Source: Brevundimonas diminuta 470-4 (lineage in GTDB: Bacteria; Pseudomonadota; Alphaproteobacteria; Caulobacterales; Caulobacteraceae). From it: a stretch of DNA of 42,723 bases. Under the pieces are notes generated by a model. That model did not search any database. It was not told where the DNA came from and was given only the letters and a program-made list of their open reading frames with translations. The DNA lies in contig KB291729.1 of assembly GCA_000318405.1 (NCBI GenBank), forward strand, positions 73,469 to 116,191, in the 5' to 3' direction. Position numbers and translations under genes: made by a program. Position 1 is the stretch's first letter, and the number at the start of each line of letters is the position of its first letter. Positions 1-7,304 of the stretch are shown here, in pieces.

Positions 1-447
1 CAGGAACTTGTTGTAGGAAATCCCGGCCGAAGCCGTCAGGCCGGTCTCGTCGAGGATGCGCGCGCGTATCTCCTCTGCCGTCGCCGAGGCCGTCGGCAGC
101 CCCCTAAGGTTGGCGGTGACATCGAGATAGGCTTCGTCGAGAGACAGAGGTTCGATCAGGTTCGTATAGTCGACGAAGATGGCGTGGATCTGCACCGAGA
201 CCGCGCGATAGACCTCGAACCGGGGCGGCGTGAAGATCAGTTCCGGGCACTTCCGCAAGGCAGTGCTCGACGGCATCGCCGACCGCACGCCGAACTTCCG
301 AGCCTCATAGCTGGCGGCGGCGACCACGCCGCGCGAAGCGGCGTGGCCTACGGCGACGGGACGACCGCGCAGGGCGGGATCGTCCCTCTGCTCCACCGAG
401 GCGAAGAAGGCGTCCATGTCCACATGGATGATCTTGCGAGGCGTCAT
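1..447 (-). CDS. dinB: DNA polymerase IV (Y-family), N-terminal part, cut by the window edge
   Basis: The reverse strand from an ATG at 447 reads open to base 1, giving 149 residues of a Y-family translesion polymerase. It opens with [19 protein letters not shown], the metal-binding Asp motif of the palm, followed by LRGRPVAVG and [15 protein letters not shown] in the fingers. The second catalytic motif, [11 protein letters not shown], lies near residue 105, and the fragment stops after GISYNKFL. Enzymes of this family copy past damaged bases and are usually SOS-induced. The rest of the gene lies outside the window. All catalytic motifs that should be present are intact, so the gene is probably functional. 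No clear SOS box is visible upstream; that region is occupied by mobile-element debris, so promoter integrity is uncertain. Confidence 0.93.
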   Translation of the reverse strand, partial: MTPRKIIHVDMDAFFASVEQRDDPALRGRPVAVGHAASRGVVAAASYEARKFGVRSAMPSSTALRKCPELIFTPPRFEVYRAVSVQIHAIFVDYTNLIEPLSLDEAYLDVTANLRGLPTASATAEEIRARILDETGLTASAGISYNKFL

Positions 448-760
448 GGATTCGATCACCGACACCACCTAGCAAGAACGGAACAAAATAGGAACTAACT
501 TCGCCCGACGACGTCAGAGCGGCCGGAAGATCGGGAATTTCCCATGCCTCACCGGGGCAAGGCGCGTCGGTAATCCCCAAGGCGACATCCCATTCGTTGA
601 CCTCAGTCCGTGCAGGTCCGGCGGCAAAGATCAAGGTGAAGCCGCCCGCGGGCGGAAACTCAACCGCATGAACTGTGTGCCCGGCCTCCTCCACAGCAAG
701 CAGTCCCCTCTTGAGGCTGGCCCTAGAAAACGTCGCGCGCGTCCGGCTCCTTCCACTCAC
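305..760 (-). CDS. small ORF coupled to the recombinase remnant; C-terminus uncertain
   Basis: A GTG at 760 follows directly after the TAG stop (761-763) of the recombinase remnant, so the two would be translationally coupled. The first ~60 residues look like real coding sequence, including [18 protein letters not shown] and [12 protein letters not shown]. This resembles the small helix-plus-strand proteins often found beside island integrases. The frame then runs on through the start of dinB on the same strand, which is unlikely in a real gene. The true end is therefore probably near 560-590, lost through a small frameshift. No function can be assigned. It is most likely part of the same decayed element as the recombinase. 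Confidence 0.35.
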   Translation of the reverse strand: MSGRSRTRATFSRASLKRGLLAVEEAGHTVHAVEFPPAGGFTLIFAAGPARTEVNEWDVALGITDAPCPGEAWEIPDLPAALTSSGEVSSYFVPFLLGGVGDRIHDASQDHPCGHGRLLRLGGAEGRSRPARSSRRRRPRRFARRGRRRQL

Positions 761-1241
761 CTAAGCCGCCTCCCAGACGCGGTTCAGAACCTGGGCCGTC
801 AACGCGGCCTTGTCCTGCGGAAGGAAGCGTCCGTAGTGGTCGGCGACCGTCGCCGGCGTATTCTGGATGGCGTAGCTGGCCTGTTCGTAGGAGCCAGTCA
901 GCTTCAACACGTGGGTCGTCAGAAACTCCCTCACATTGTGCGGCCCGTGAGGAAGCAGGCCCGGGAGCGCCCTCCTCCCAGTGTAAGGGTTGTGGATTCC
1001 GTAGCGCTGAATCACCTGGCGCTAGGCGCTGTAGGAGGTGTGCTGGTTGTAGGCGGCGTCCCGGCTCGAGGTCTTCAAGGTCTGGACGAAGAAGGCGCCT
1101 GGATCGCGCGAGCCGTTCAGCAAGGCCGGTCGATGGCGCCCGCATAGGCGTCGATCCAGCGATACAATCCCCTAGGTCCGGCAGCAGAAGCCGGAACGGA
1201 CGCTTGGAGAAGTAGGCTGAACCGGAGTTCTTGAAGGCCAC
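761..1241 (-). pseudogene. tyrosine recombinase/integrase remnant, frameshifted
   Basis: The last 84 residues (761-1015) contain HNVREFLTTHVLKLTGSYEQ, followed by a segment ending ADHYGRFLPQDKAAL. This matches the C-terminal HxxR ... Y region of phage-type integrases; H, R and the terminal Tyr are visible. Upstream coding continues in other frames: AFKNSGSAYFSKRPFRLL at about 1241-1180 and LYRWIDAYAGAIDRP at about 1170-1120, then another frame with an internal stop before 1015. At least two frameshifts and a stop separate the pieces, and most of the N-terminal half is missing. It is a dead integrase, probably the scar of an older island distinct from the intact integrase at 33643-34896. Confidence 0.7.
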
Positions 1242-1286
1242 GCAGGGAATGAAAACCTCCCAGCCGCCTTCCCTCTCGCTCCAACG

Positions 1287-1630
1287 CAGTTCGCCGCACT
1301 GTATCGCGCCAGCAAATGGATTTCGACGCCTGCGCGCTAAAGAACCGCTGCTGCCCCAATGCGCCGGCGCGGAAAGTGACCCGCTCCATTCACGAAGGCG
1401 CCCGGGACTTCGCCCGCGATATCGCCAAGGCCGACGCCTACGTCGCCTCCCGGCGCGAACGGAAGAAGGTCGAGATGCTGTTCGCCCACCTCAAGCGCAT
1501 TCTGAAGCTGGATCGACTGGGCCCGAGAGGCCCCAACGGCGCCAAAGACGAGTTCCTCCTCGCCGCCACCGCCCCGAACCTGCGCAAACTCGCCAAACTG
1601 ATCCCGCCACCGACGCCGGCGACCGCCTGA
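1287..1630 (+). pseudogene. IS transposase C-terminal fragment (IS1182/IS5-like DDE type)
   Basis: The frame ending at 1630 contains CALKNRCCPNAPARKVTRSI, then RRERKKVEMLFAHLKRILKL and EFLLAATAPNLRKLAKL. These are hallmarks of the C-terminal part of IS1182/IS5-type transposases, where the Glu of the RKKVE..F.HLK stretch is the last catalytic residue. The preceding LYRASK motif (about 1299-1316) is in a different frame, so a one-base frameshift lies at about 1316. The N-terminal two thirds are absent. The element is inactive. It abuts the recombinase remnant on the opposite strand, which marks this as an old insertion hot spot. The family assignment is from motif memory, not from a search. Confidence 0.65.
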
Positions 1631-2008
1631 AGCCGGAGCGAACCGCCGTGCCGGTTACTGCCGGCGATCTCAGCAGTCGCCTTTTTCAACGAAATCCGCC
1701 AGGAGCAGACATTGAGATCGAGCCGGCAAGCAGACGTTCTACTTCATTACCGAAGAGGCATAGCTGCGCCGTAGCTTGGATCAGCCGACATGCATTGAAC
1801 ATTGATATTTTCAGGAACAGCGCAGCTCAATCTACATCTGCGCGGTTCTTCTGTCCCTTGATCAGATGACGCGCACCCCATGCTCCCATCTCATACTGTT
1901 GCGCCCGCTGTTTGACGGCAATGTGAGGGATGGATAGGTCTGCCAACACAAGCGGAACAGGTCGCATCTGCGACACGACGACAAACGCCTCTGGGGCCAG
2001 GTAGAGAT
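1631..2008. promoter_or_regulatory. intergenic region with candidate operator half-site and an inverted repeat
   Basis: No gene is recognised here. Two features stand out. Bases 1937-1953 read GGTCTGCCAACACAAGC, which fits the loose half-site pattern seen in front of the catabolic operons (GGTY ... CAAGY over 17 bases). Bases 1961-1974 form a perfect 6-2-6 inverted repeat, GTCGCATCTGCGAC. Both lie within 75 bases of the HxlR-type gene start and could serve autoregulation. The AT-rich stretch at about 1795-1830 may hold a promoter, but no convincing -35/-10 pair is clear. Confidence 0.35.
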
Positions 2009-2956
2009 TTGACTGAACCCGACATCCGATCCCTGATCATGGGTAATCCCGTGGCGCGAGCCTTCTCCATCACCGGCGACGCCTGGACCCAGTTGATCAT
2101 GCGCGAGGCCTTCTATGGCGTTCGACGCTTCGGCGTGTGGCGCGAACGCCTGGGCACGCCGCGTAGCGTGCTGACCGACCGACTGCAGAAGCTGGTCGCG
2201 GCCGGCCTGCTCAGTCAGGAACAGGTCGCGCCCGGCACGCGGACGGAATATCGCCTGACCGAGATGGGTCTGGACATGTTCGGCGTCGCCGTGGTCCAGG
2301 GTCAGTGGGAGAAAGTCTGGGCCCAGTCACCACTGCAGGAACGCTACGCCATAGCCTTCTTCGACCGCGAAACCGGGCGTCGACTGATACCCGCCGTTTT
2401 GACACGGGCGCATGGAGGCCAGGTCGAGGCCGACAAGGTGGCCTGGAAGCCGGGGCCGGGTCTGGTCGTCATACCGCCGCCGACGTCGCGTCGCCGCCGA
2501 TCAGCGCCGATCGAGACCGACCGCCCAATCATTGATCGCTCGACAGAGATCATGGGCGACTACTGGAGCTGGGCCGTATTGTCGGCCGCCTACTTCCGAC
2601 TGCGCCGCTTCGACGAAATTCACGCGGCTCTCGGCGTAGCGACGAACATCCTTGCCGATCGCCTGAATCGTCTGGTGCTGCACGGAGTGCTGGAGCGGCG
2701 GCCCTATCAGACTGCGCCGGTGCGTTTCGAATACCGCCTGACAGCGGCGGGCCTGGCGCTTTATCCGATCGTGTTGGCCATGCACGGCTGGAGCCAGCGT
2801 TGGCTGGTAGGACCGGACGAGGCGCCTCTGACTCTGATCGATCGGGCCAGCGGCGAGCCCATTACTCCGGTCGTCTGCGATCTGCGCAGCGGCGAACCGA
2901 TGGATCCGCGTCGAATCCGTTGGGATGTCGAAGCCGCATCTCCATCCGGGACCTGA
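2009..2956 (+). CDS. tandem-domain HxlR-family transcriptional regulator
   Basis: The protein has about 315 residues and two HxlR winged-helix domains. The first (about residues 10-105) carries GDAWTQLIMREAFYGVRRFG and then LGTPRSVLTDRLQKLVAAGLL. The second (about 180-275) carries MGDYWSWAVLSAAYFRLRRF and ATNILADRLNRLVLHGVLE. Single-domain HxlR proteins act as dimers on inverted repeats; a fused pair may bind as a monomer or as a dimer of four domains. The TTG at 2009 is preceded by a weak AGGTAGAGA; an in-frame ATG at 2039 is the alternative. The gene points toward the catabolic locus and converges on the TonB receptor gene, with a hairpin between them. It is the only obvious regulator within the locus and so the best candidate for the shared operator sites. 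Ligand and sign of regulation are unknown. Confidence 0.85.
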   Translation: MTEPDIRSLIMGNPVARAFSITGDAWTQLIMREAFYGVRRFGVWRERLGTPRSVLTDRLQKLVAAGLLSQEQVAPGTRTEYRLTEMGLDMFGVAVVQGQWEKVWAQSPLQERYAIAFFDRETGRRLIPAVLTRAHGGQVEADKVAWKPGPGLVVIPPPTSRRRRSAPIETDRPIIDRSTEIMGDYWSWAVLSAAYFRLRRFDEIHAALGVATNILADRLNRLVLHGVLERRPYQTAPVRFEYRLTAAGLALYPIVLAMHGWSQRWLVGPDEAPLTLIDRASGEPITPVVCDLRSGEPMDPRRIRWDVEAASPSGT

Positions 2957-2963
2957 CGAAATA

Positions 2964-2993
2964 CCGCCCGCCGACGCGAAGTCGGACGGGCGG
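2964..2993. terminator. hairpin terminator between convergent genes
   Basis: CCGCCCG-CCGAC (2964-2975) pairs with GTCGG-a-CGGGCGG (2981-2993) around a GCGAA loop. It lies 8 bases after the HxlR stop and 24 bases before the end of the convergent TonB gene. There is no T-tract on either side, so termination may be weak or Rho-assisted. The symmetric stem suits a bidirectional role. Confidence 0.6.
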
Positions 2994-3016
2994 AGAGTCG
3001 CAAGAGAACGACTGGC

Positions 3017-5218
3017 TCAGAAGGTTTTGCTGACTGCAACGCCGAAGGAACGCGGCGCGCCAAAGACGCTGAAGCCGATGTTAGCGTTCTTGATGATGTG
3101 CTGCTGGTATTTCTCGTCACCGAGGTTCTTACCGTAGACGGAGAACTTCAGGCCGTCGGGCGTTTCCCACGACGCAAATGCGCTGACCAGACCATAGGAC
3201 GGCACAAGCACCTCGGGCGCGTTTGACGGATCGAAATAGAAGTCGTCCGTCCATTGATAGTCTGCACGGGCCGCCAAGGTTCCGCCAAAGACGTCCCATT
3301 GGCCGTCGGCATAGAGAGTGAATTGGCTGTCCGGCGAACGCGGCAGCACGTTGCCGTCGTAGGGCAACGTCAGGTTCCCAGATGTCGCGTCTGAGGTGTA
3401 TTTGGCGTCTAGGCGAGTGTAGGAGCCGCCGATCGTGATGTTGTGGTTCACGGCCAAGGCCGTCTCGACCTCGAAGCCGCGAACCTCCGCCTCAGCGTTG
3501 GACGTGACCAAGGTCAGTCCCAACAGTTCATAGACCTGCAAATCGGTGTAATCGAGCATGAAGGCCGCCGCGTTCAGACGCAGTCGCCCACCCGCCAGAG
3601 TCGTCTTGGCGCCGATCTCGTAGTTGTCGAGCAGTTCCGACCGCAGCGGCGTCGTGGCTTGGAGACCGGTCTGCGAAGCGCTGGGATAGGCGCCTGCCTT
3701 ATAGCCCCGGTCATAGCTGATGTAGAACCGCATGTTGCGCAGCGGTTCGACCGCCAGCGCCAGCTTCCAGGTCGGCTCCTCGAACGAGGCTTCCGCCTTG
3801 ACGTTGTAGGGCTGCCCGGTCGGCCCCAGCGGAATGCCGGCGGGCGGATTGGCTCCGCCTTCGTTGTCGATGGCGATCTGATGCACTTCGCGCTTGTCAT
3901 GGGTCCATCGCGCGCCGACGGTCAGTTCCCAGATATCGGCGAATGGGATGGTCGCCTGGCCGAAGACGGCGTAGCTGGTGTTGGTCGCGTCCTGATCGAA
4001 GGTGGTGTCGCCGCCGAGCGCAGGCGGGGCGATCGGCAGGGCCGTCTGGACCAGGAACCGCTCTGATCGTTCCACTTCTTCACGGAACATGTAGAGACCG
4101 GCGACCCAGTTGATGTCCGATCCGGATTTCGAGGTAAGGCGGAACTCCTGGCTGATCTGTTTAGCGGTCTCTTCAGCGCGATTGTCAACAGACAGGGGGA
4201 AGCCGGGAAACGGCAGCCCGCCCAGGTTGTCGCGCCAGCTATATTCGTTGCTGCGATAAGAGCTCAGCGAAACGAAGTCGAAATGATCGGCGCCCGTCCA
4301 ATCCGCACGACCTGTCAGCCCCCAATTCTCTCGCTTCTGATAGTTGTTCGCCGATGAGAAGCTCTGCCGGACGTCCATGCCCGCGCGCAGCGAATTGACC
4401 AAGGACACGAAGGGGGCCGGGGTTGATGAAGCTAAGACCGGAATACGGGCGTGGCCCTGCATGTCGTCCTTCGAATAGTCGACGCCGCCTAGCAAGCTCC
4501 ACTCTCCAGCGTTGTGCATAACCTGGGCGCGCAGGCCGAACTGTTCGCCCCCCTCCAGCCCGCCGCCGCTGGGTCGGCTCTCGGCGTATCCGTCGTTTTG
4601 GTTCCAGCGCAGAGCCAGACGACCGGCCGTGTCCTCGCCCAACTGGCGGTTCAGCACCGCCTCGACGCCTCGTTCTTCGAAGCTGCCGAGACGCCCGGTC
4701 AGTTGAGCAGAGTTCTCGAAACGCGGCTTCTTCGTATAGACGTTCAACGCGCCGCCCGAAGCGTTGCGCCCGTATAGCGTGCCCTGTGGCCCCCGCAGGA
4801 TCTCGACCCGCTCGACATCGAGGAAAGCCAGCGAACTTGCGCCCGCGCGACCGATGGACACCTCGTCGATCGATACGCCGATCGAGGGATCGCTGGCGGC
4901 GGAATCGCTAGTCGTGCCGACGCCGCGAATAAAGATCTGAGGTTCGCCGATGTTGAACTGGGTCATCGTGACGCCCGGCGCTTTGCCTGCCACGTCCTGA
5001 ATGCCAGTCGCGGCCGTCCGCTCGAGCGCTTCGGCGTTGAAAGCTGTGATGGCGATCGGCACCTCCTGAAGGCTCTGCTCGCGGCGCTGGGCCGTGACGA
5101 CGACGTCTCCGACCGTGACGGCGGTTTCTGACTGGACTGATTGCGCCATGGCCGGCGCAGCCAAGCCTGCAGCCAACAGCAGCGTAGCTGCCGAGGCGCT
5201 GAATGCGGTCTTTCTCAT
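3017..5218 (-). CDS. TonB-dependent outer-membrane receptor
   Basis: The 733-residue protein has a signal peptide ending AAPAMA-QS at about residue 25 and a TonB-box-like DVVVTAQRR at about 38-46. The plug domain has FIRGVGT and then VERVEILRGPQGTLYGRNAS at about 130-155. A long beta-barrel follows and ends in SKTF, the C-terminal Phe typical of BamA-inserted proteins. It imports large or poorly diffusing substrates using the proton-motive force through TonB-ExbBD. The start at 5218 has AGGGAG about 6 bases upstream. It is transcribed divergently from the DUF1295-SDR unit across a short region with the shared operator, so it is probably the uptake gate of the catabolic pathway. No STN domain is present, so sigma/anti-sigma signalling through it is not expected. 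The substrate is not deducible; a siderophore is less likely given the neighbours. Confidence 0.92.
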   Translation of the reverse strand: MRKTAFSASAATLLLAAGLAAPAMAQSVQSETAVTVGDVVVTAQRREQSLQEVPIAITAFNAEALERTAATGIQDVAGKAPGVTMTQFNIGEPQIFIRGVGTTSDSAASDPSIGVSIDEVSIGRAGASSLAFLDVERVEILRGPQGTLYGRNASGGALNVYTKKPRFENSAQLTGRLGSFEERGVEAVLNRQLGEDTAGRLALRWNQNDGYAESRPSGGGLEGGEQFGLRAQVMHNAGEWSLLGGVDYSKDDMQGHARIPVLASSTPAPFVSLVNSLRAGMDVRQSFSSANNYQKRENWGLTGRADWTGADHFDFVSLSSYRSNEYSWRDNLGGLPFPGFPLSVDNRAEETAKQISQEFRLTSKSGSDINWVAGLYMFREEVERSERFLVQTALPIAPPALGGDTTFDQDATNTSYAVFGQATIPFADIWELTVGARWTHDKREVHQIAIDNEGGANPPAGIPLGPTGQPYNVKAEASFEEPTWKLALAVEPLRNMRFYISYDRGYKAGAYPSASQTGLQATTPLRSELLDNYEIGAKTTLAGGRLRLNAAAFMLDYTDLQVYELLGLTLVTSNAEAEVRGFEVETALAVNHNITIGGSYTRLDAKYTSDATSGNLTLPYDGNVLPRSPDSQFTLYADGQWDVFGGTLAARADYQWTDDFYFDPSNAPEVLVPSYGLVSAFASWETPDGLKFSVYGKNLGDEKYQQHIIKNANIGFSVFGAPRSFGVAVSKTF

Positions 5219-5275
5219 GTTTCGCTCCCTGACCTCCCCGGCTCCGTTGTTCGGACGCTCCTAGGTCGAGATGAA

Positions 5276-5323
5276 GCTTGCGCTAGCGAACCTTGTTTGC
5301 AAGTCTTTTTATGCAAGTGATAG
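5276..5323. promoter_or_regulatory. inverted-repeat operator between the TonB receptor and DUF1295 genes
   Basis: The left arm GCTTGCGCTAGCGAACC (5276-5292) and the right arm (5302-5323, containing TTTATGCAAGTGATAG) are opposed half-sites about 9 bases apart. The right arm matches 18 of 22 bases of the element at 22221-22242, and the left arm matches 13 of 17 bases of the half-site at 7241-7257 read in reverse. The right arm touches the AGGAGG ribosome site of the DUF1295 gene and the pair lies within the 118-base divergent region. A bound regulator could therefore control both directions. This was found by eye. Confidence 0.5.
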
Positions 5324-5336
5324 GAGGAACGCGGAC

Positions 5337-6317
5337 TTGAGACTAGATGGATGGACGTTCGCCGCACTCGCCTGGATCTGCCTGGCGGCGGTATGGCTTT
5401 TCCTGATGCCGAAGAAAACACGCGGGAAAGCATGGCATTATGTGATGATGGCGGCGCCTCTGGCGGCGTTCGGCGCAGCCTTCGCGATCCCGCCTTCGCT
5501 GATACGTGAAACCTTGTTCATCTGGATCGCTAGCGGCGGCGGCGTGCTGGTCGTCGTCGCCTTGGGCTGGATGGCTGGGACGCTTAAGCACAACCACGGG
5601 CTGATGGATGTTGTTTATCCGCTGGCGCCGCTGGCGGCGGCGGGCATGATCTTCGCACTGTCGGGCCAGCCTCTGGACCTGTTCAGCGGCGTATTCCTTC
5701 TCAGCCTCGGCGTCTGGTCTATCCGATTGGCGATTCAGACCTGGGGCCACAACATTCACGCGGAACGCCAGCCCTATGCACACTGGCGCAAGAGCTTCAG
5801 CTCGACCTGGCTGTGGTGGAGCGTCTTCCAGATCCACCTGCTGCAAGGCGTGACTGTCTGGCTGTGGTGCGCGCCGTTCGCATTTCTGCTGACGGCGCCA
5901 ACGCCGCGCCCGACGCTGCTGCTGGCGTTGGGTGCCGCCGCTTGGATTTCGGGCTTCCTGTTGCAGAGTACGGCAGATCGCCAGCTATCCACCTTCAAGC
6001 GTGCGCCCGCCAACCGGGGCGGCCTGCTGGACACGGGGGCCTGGGCAATCGTGCGTCATCCCAACTATCTGGGCGAAAGCGTCATGTGGGCGGGTTGGTT
6101 CGTGCTTGCGCTGGCGCACCCCTGGGGCTGGGTCACGGCCTTCGCGCCCCTCTATACCGGTTGGTTCATGGGATACGGCTCCGCCGCGCCGTTCAAGGAA
6201 CAGCATATGGCGCGCAGCCGGCCCGAAGCGTGGGCAGCCTATTGCGCCCGCACGCCGCGCTTCCTGCCCTGGCCGCGACCCAAAGCCACGGCGCGAACCA
6301 AACAGGCCGAGGTATGA
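5337..6317 (+). CDS. DUF1295 / steroid 5-alpha-reductase-like integral membrane protein
   Basis: About 326 residues with eight or nine hydrophobic segments. The C-terminal half carries the family signature: RGGLLDTGAWAIVRHPNYLG at about residues 240-260, then YGSAAPFKEQHMARSRPEAW and the RTPRFLPWP end. These match DUF1295 proteins, which share a fold with steroid 5-alpha reductases and isoprenylcysteine methyltransferases; NADPH-dependent C=C reduction is the usual guess. I chose TTG 5337 because a perfect AGGAGG (5322-5327) lies 9 bases upstream; an in-frame ATG at 5271 would run through the operator and lacks such a site. The gene overlaps the SDR by ATGA, so the two are coupled. A reductase for a conjugated alkene would fit a polyene or stilbene pathway, but that is inference. 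Confidence 0.8.
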   Translation: MRLDGWTFAALAWICLAAVWLFLMPKKTRGKAWHYVMMAAPLAAFGAAFAIPPSLIRETLFIWIASGGGVLVVVALGWMAGTLKHNHGLMDVVYPLAPLAAAGMIFALSGQPLDLFSGVFLLSLGVWSIRLAIQTWGHNIHAERQPYAHWRKSFSSTWLWWSVFQIHLLQGVTVWLWCAPFAFLLTAPTPRPTLLLALGAAAWISGFLLQSTADRQLSTFKRAPANRGGLLDTGAWAIVRHPNYLGESVMWAGWFVLALAHPWGWVTAFAPLYTGWFMGYGSAAPFKEQHMARSRPEAWAAYCARTPRFLPWPRPKATARTKQAEV

Positions 6318-7213
6318 GCAGCCTTCAGGATCAGGTGATCGTCGTCACCGGCGCCGGGCGCGGCCTCGGCCGAGCCTATGCCCTGGATCTGGCACGGCGC
6401 GGGGCGCGCGTCGTGATCAACACCCGCCCTCGGGCCACCGACGCCCCCGGTTCAGCCGAGGCGGTCGCGGCTGAAATCATCGCGTCAGGCGGCCAGGCCG
6501 TCGCTGCGCCTCTAGCGGTCGAGGAGGCGAATTCAGGCGAACATCTTCTGGCTGCAGCACTGGACGCCTTTGGTCGCATCGACGGCCTGCTGAACAACGC
6601 CGGCGCTGCCGAGGCCAAGAGCCTGCACAAGCAGACCACCGACGCCTTCCGTCACGTCTTCGAAGTCAATTTCTTCGGCACTCTGACGCCGACACTGCCG
6701 ATCTATCGCCACCTGCGGGCCCAAGGTTCGGGGCGTATCTTGATGTCGACCTCGGCAGCGGGGCTACATGGTGTTCACGGAATGGCGGCCTATTCGTCGT
6801 CCAAGGCGGCGCTGATAGGACTGATGCGGGTCATCGCCCTGGAAGGCGCGTCGCACGGCGTGGCCTGCAACGCGATCGCCCCATATGCCGCCACCGGCAT
6901 GACGGCCGAATACCTGGACGCCGACAGGGCCGCCTGCATGAGGCCAGAACGGGTGGCTCCGATCGCCAGTTGGCTGATGTCGTCAGACTGTCCGCTAAAC
7001 GGCGAGACGCTTGTTGCCGGCGCGGGCGCCGTGCGGCCAGCCGCCCGGATCGAAGGTCCAGGCCTGATCTTCACCGACGAAATCACGCCCGACGATCTGA
7101 CGAACCAGGCCGGAGCCCTCATGGACATGATGGATTGGCGGACTTTTAGCGACGGCAACGCCGCCTTCGATCAGTTGATGTCAGCCGTCCTCGATAACAC
7201 CCTGATGAAGTGA
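6314..7213 (+). CDS. short-chain dehydrogenase/reductase (3-hydroxyacyl-CoA dehydrogenase-like)
   Basis: The 299-residue protein has the classical SDR layout: TGAGRGLG (residues 12-19) for NAD(P), NNAG (94-97), a catalytic Ser near 145-147, and Tyr160-x3-Lys164 in YSSSK. The overall pattern, with RPRATDAPGSAEAVAAEI after the first domain, resembles the dehydrogenase unit of peroxisomal multifunctional enzyme type 2 and its bacterial homologues, which oxidise (3R)-hydroxyacyl-CoA. The ATG at 6314 overlaps the DUF1295 stop by 4 bases. An operator-like inverted repeat begins at its stop codon, so the downstream oxygenase operon probably has its own promoter. A beta-oxidation role is inferred from fold and company; an alcohol dehydrogenase role is the alternative. 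Confidence 0.85.
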   Translation: MSSLQDQVIVVTGAGRGLGRAYALDLARRGARVVINTRPRATDAPGSAEAVAAEIIASGGQAVAAPLAVEEANSGEHLLAAALDAFGRIDGLLNNAGAAEAKSLHKQTTDAFRHVFEVNFFGTLTPTLPIYRHLRAQGSGRILMSTSAAGLHGVHGMAAYSSSKAALIGLMRVIALEGASHGVACNAIAPYAATGMTAEYLDADRAACMRPERVAPIASWLMSSDCPLNGETLVAGAGAVRPAARIEGPGLIFTDEITPDDLTNQAGALMDMMDWRTFSDGNAAFDQLMSAVLDNTLMK

Positions 7214-7257
7214 CTTGCGTTAAACGACCAAACCGCCCATGGTTCGTTAAAACAAGC
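7213..7257. promoter_or_regulatory. inverted-repeat operator in front of the first oxygenase operon
   Basis: ACTTGCGTTAAACGACC (7213-7229) and GGTTCGTTAAAACAAGC (7241-7257) form an imperfect inverted repeat with an 11-base gap. The arms pair well if one base is looped. The left arm in reverse complement shares CGCAAGTCA and GGTC with the element at 22221-22242. The architecture (17-base arms, 9-11 base gap) is the same as at 5276-5323. It sits between the SDR stop and the oxygenase start. Confidence 0.5.
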
Positions 7258-7260
7258 ATA

Positions 7261-7279
7261 GACGCAGCGAGTCTGCGTC
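7261..7279 (+). other. perfect hairpin in the oxygenase leader
   Basis: GACGCAG (7261-7267) and CTGCGTC (7273-7279) form a perfect 7-bp stem with loop CGAGT. It lies just after the operator and before the AGGGAAGGAA ribosome site. It has no T-run, so it may be a leader structure, an mRNA-stabilising hairpin or a second protein site. Confidence 0.35.
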
Positions 7280-7304
7280 CTCGCACAGGGAAGGAAAAGC
7301 CGTT

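Noticed and set aside
5271..5336. ATG 5271 as start of the DUF1295 protein
   Set aside because: No ribosome site; it would translate through the operator, while TTG 5337 has a perfect AGGAGG at good spacing.
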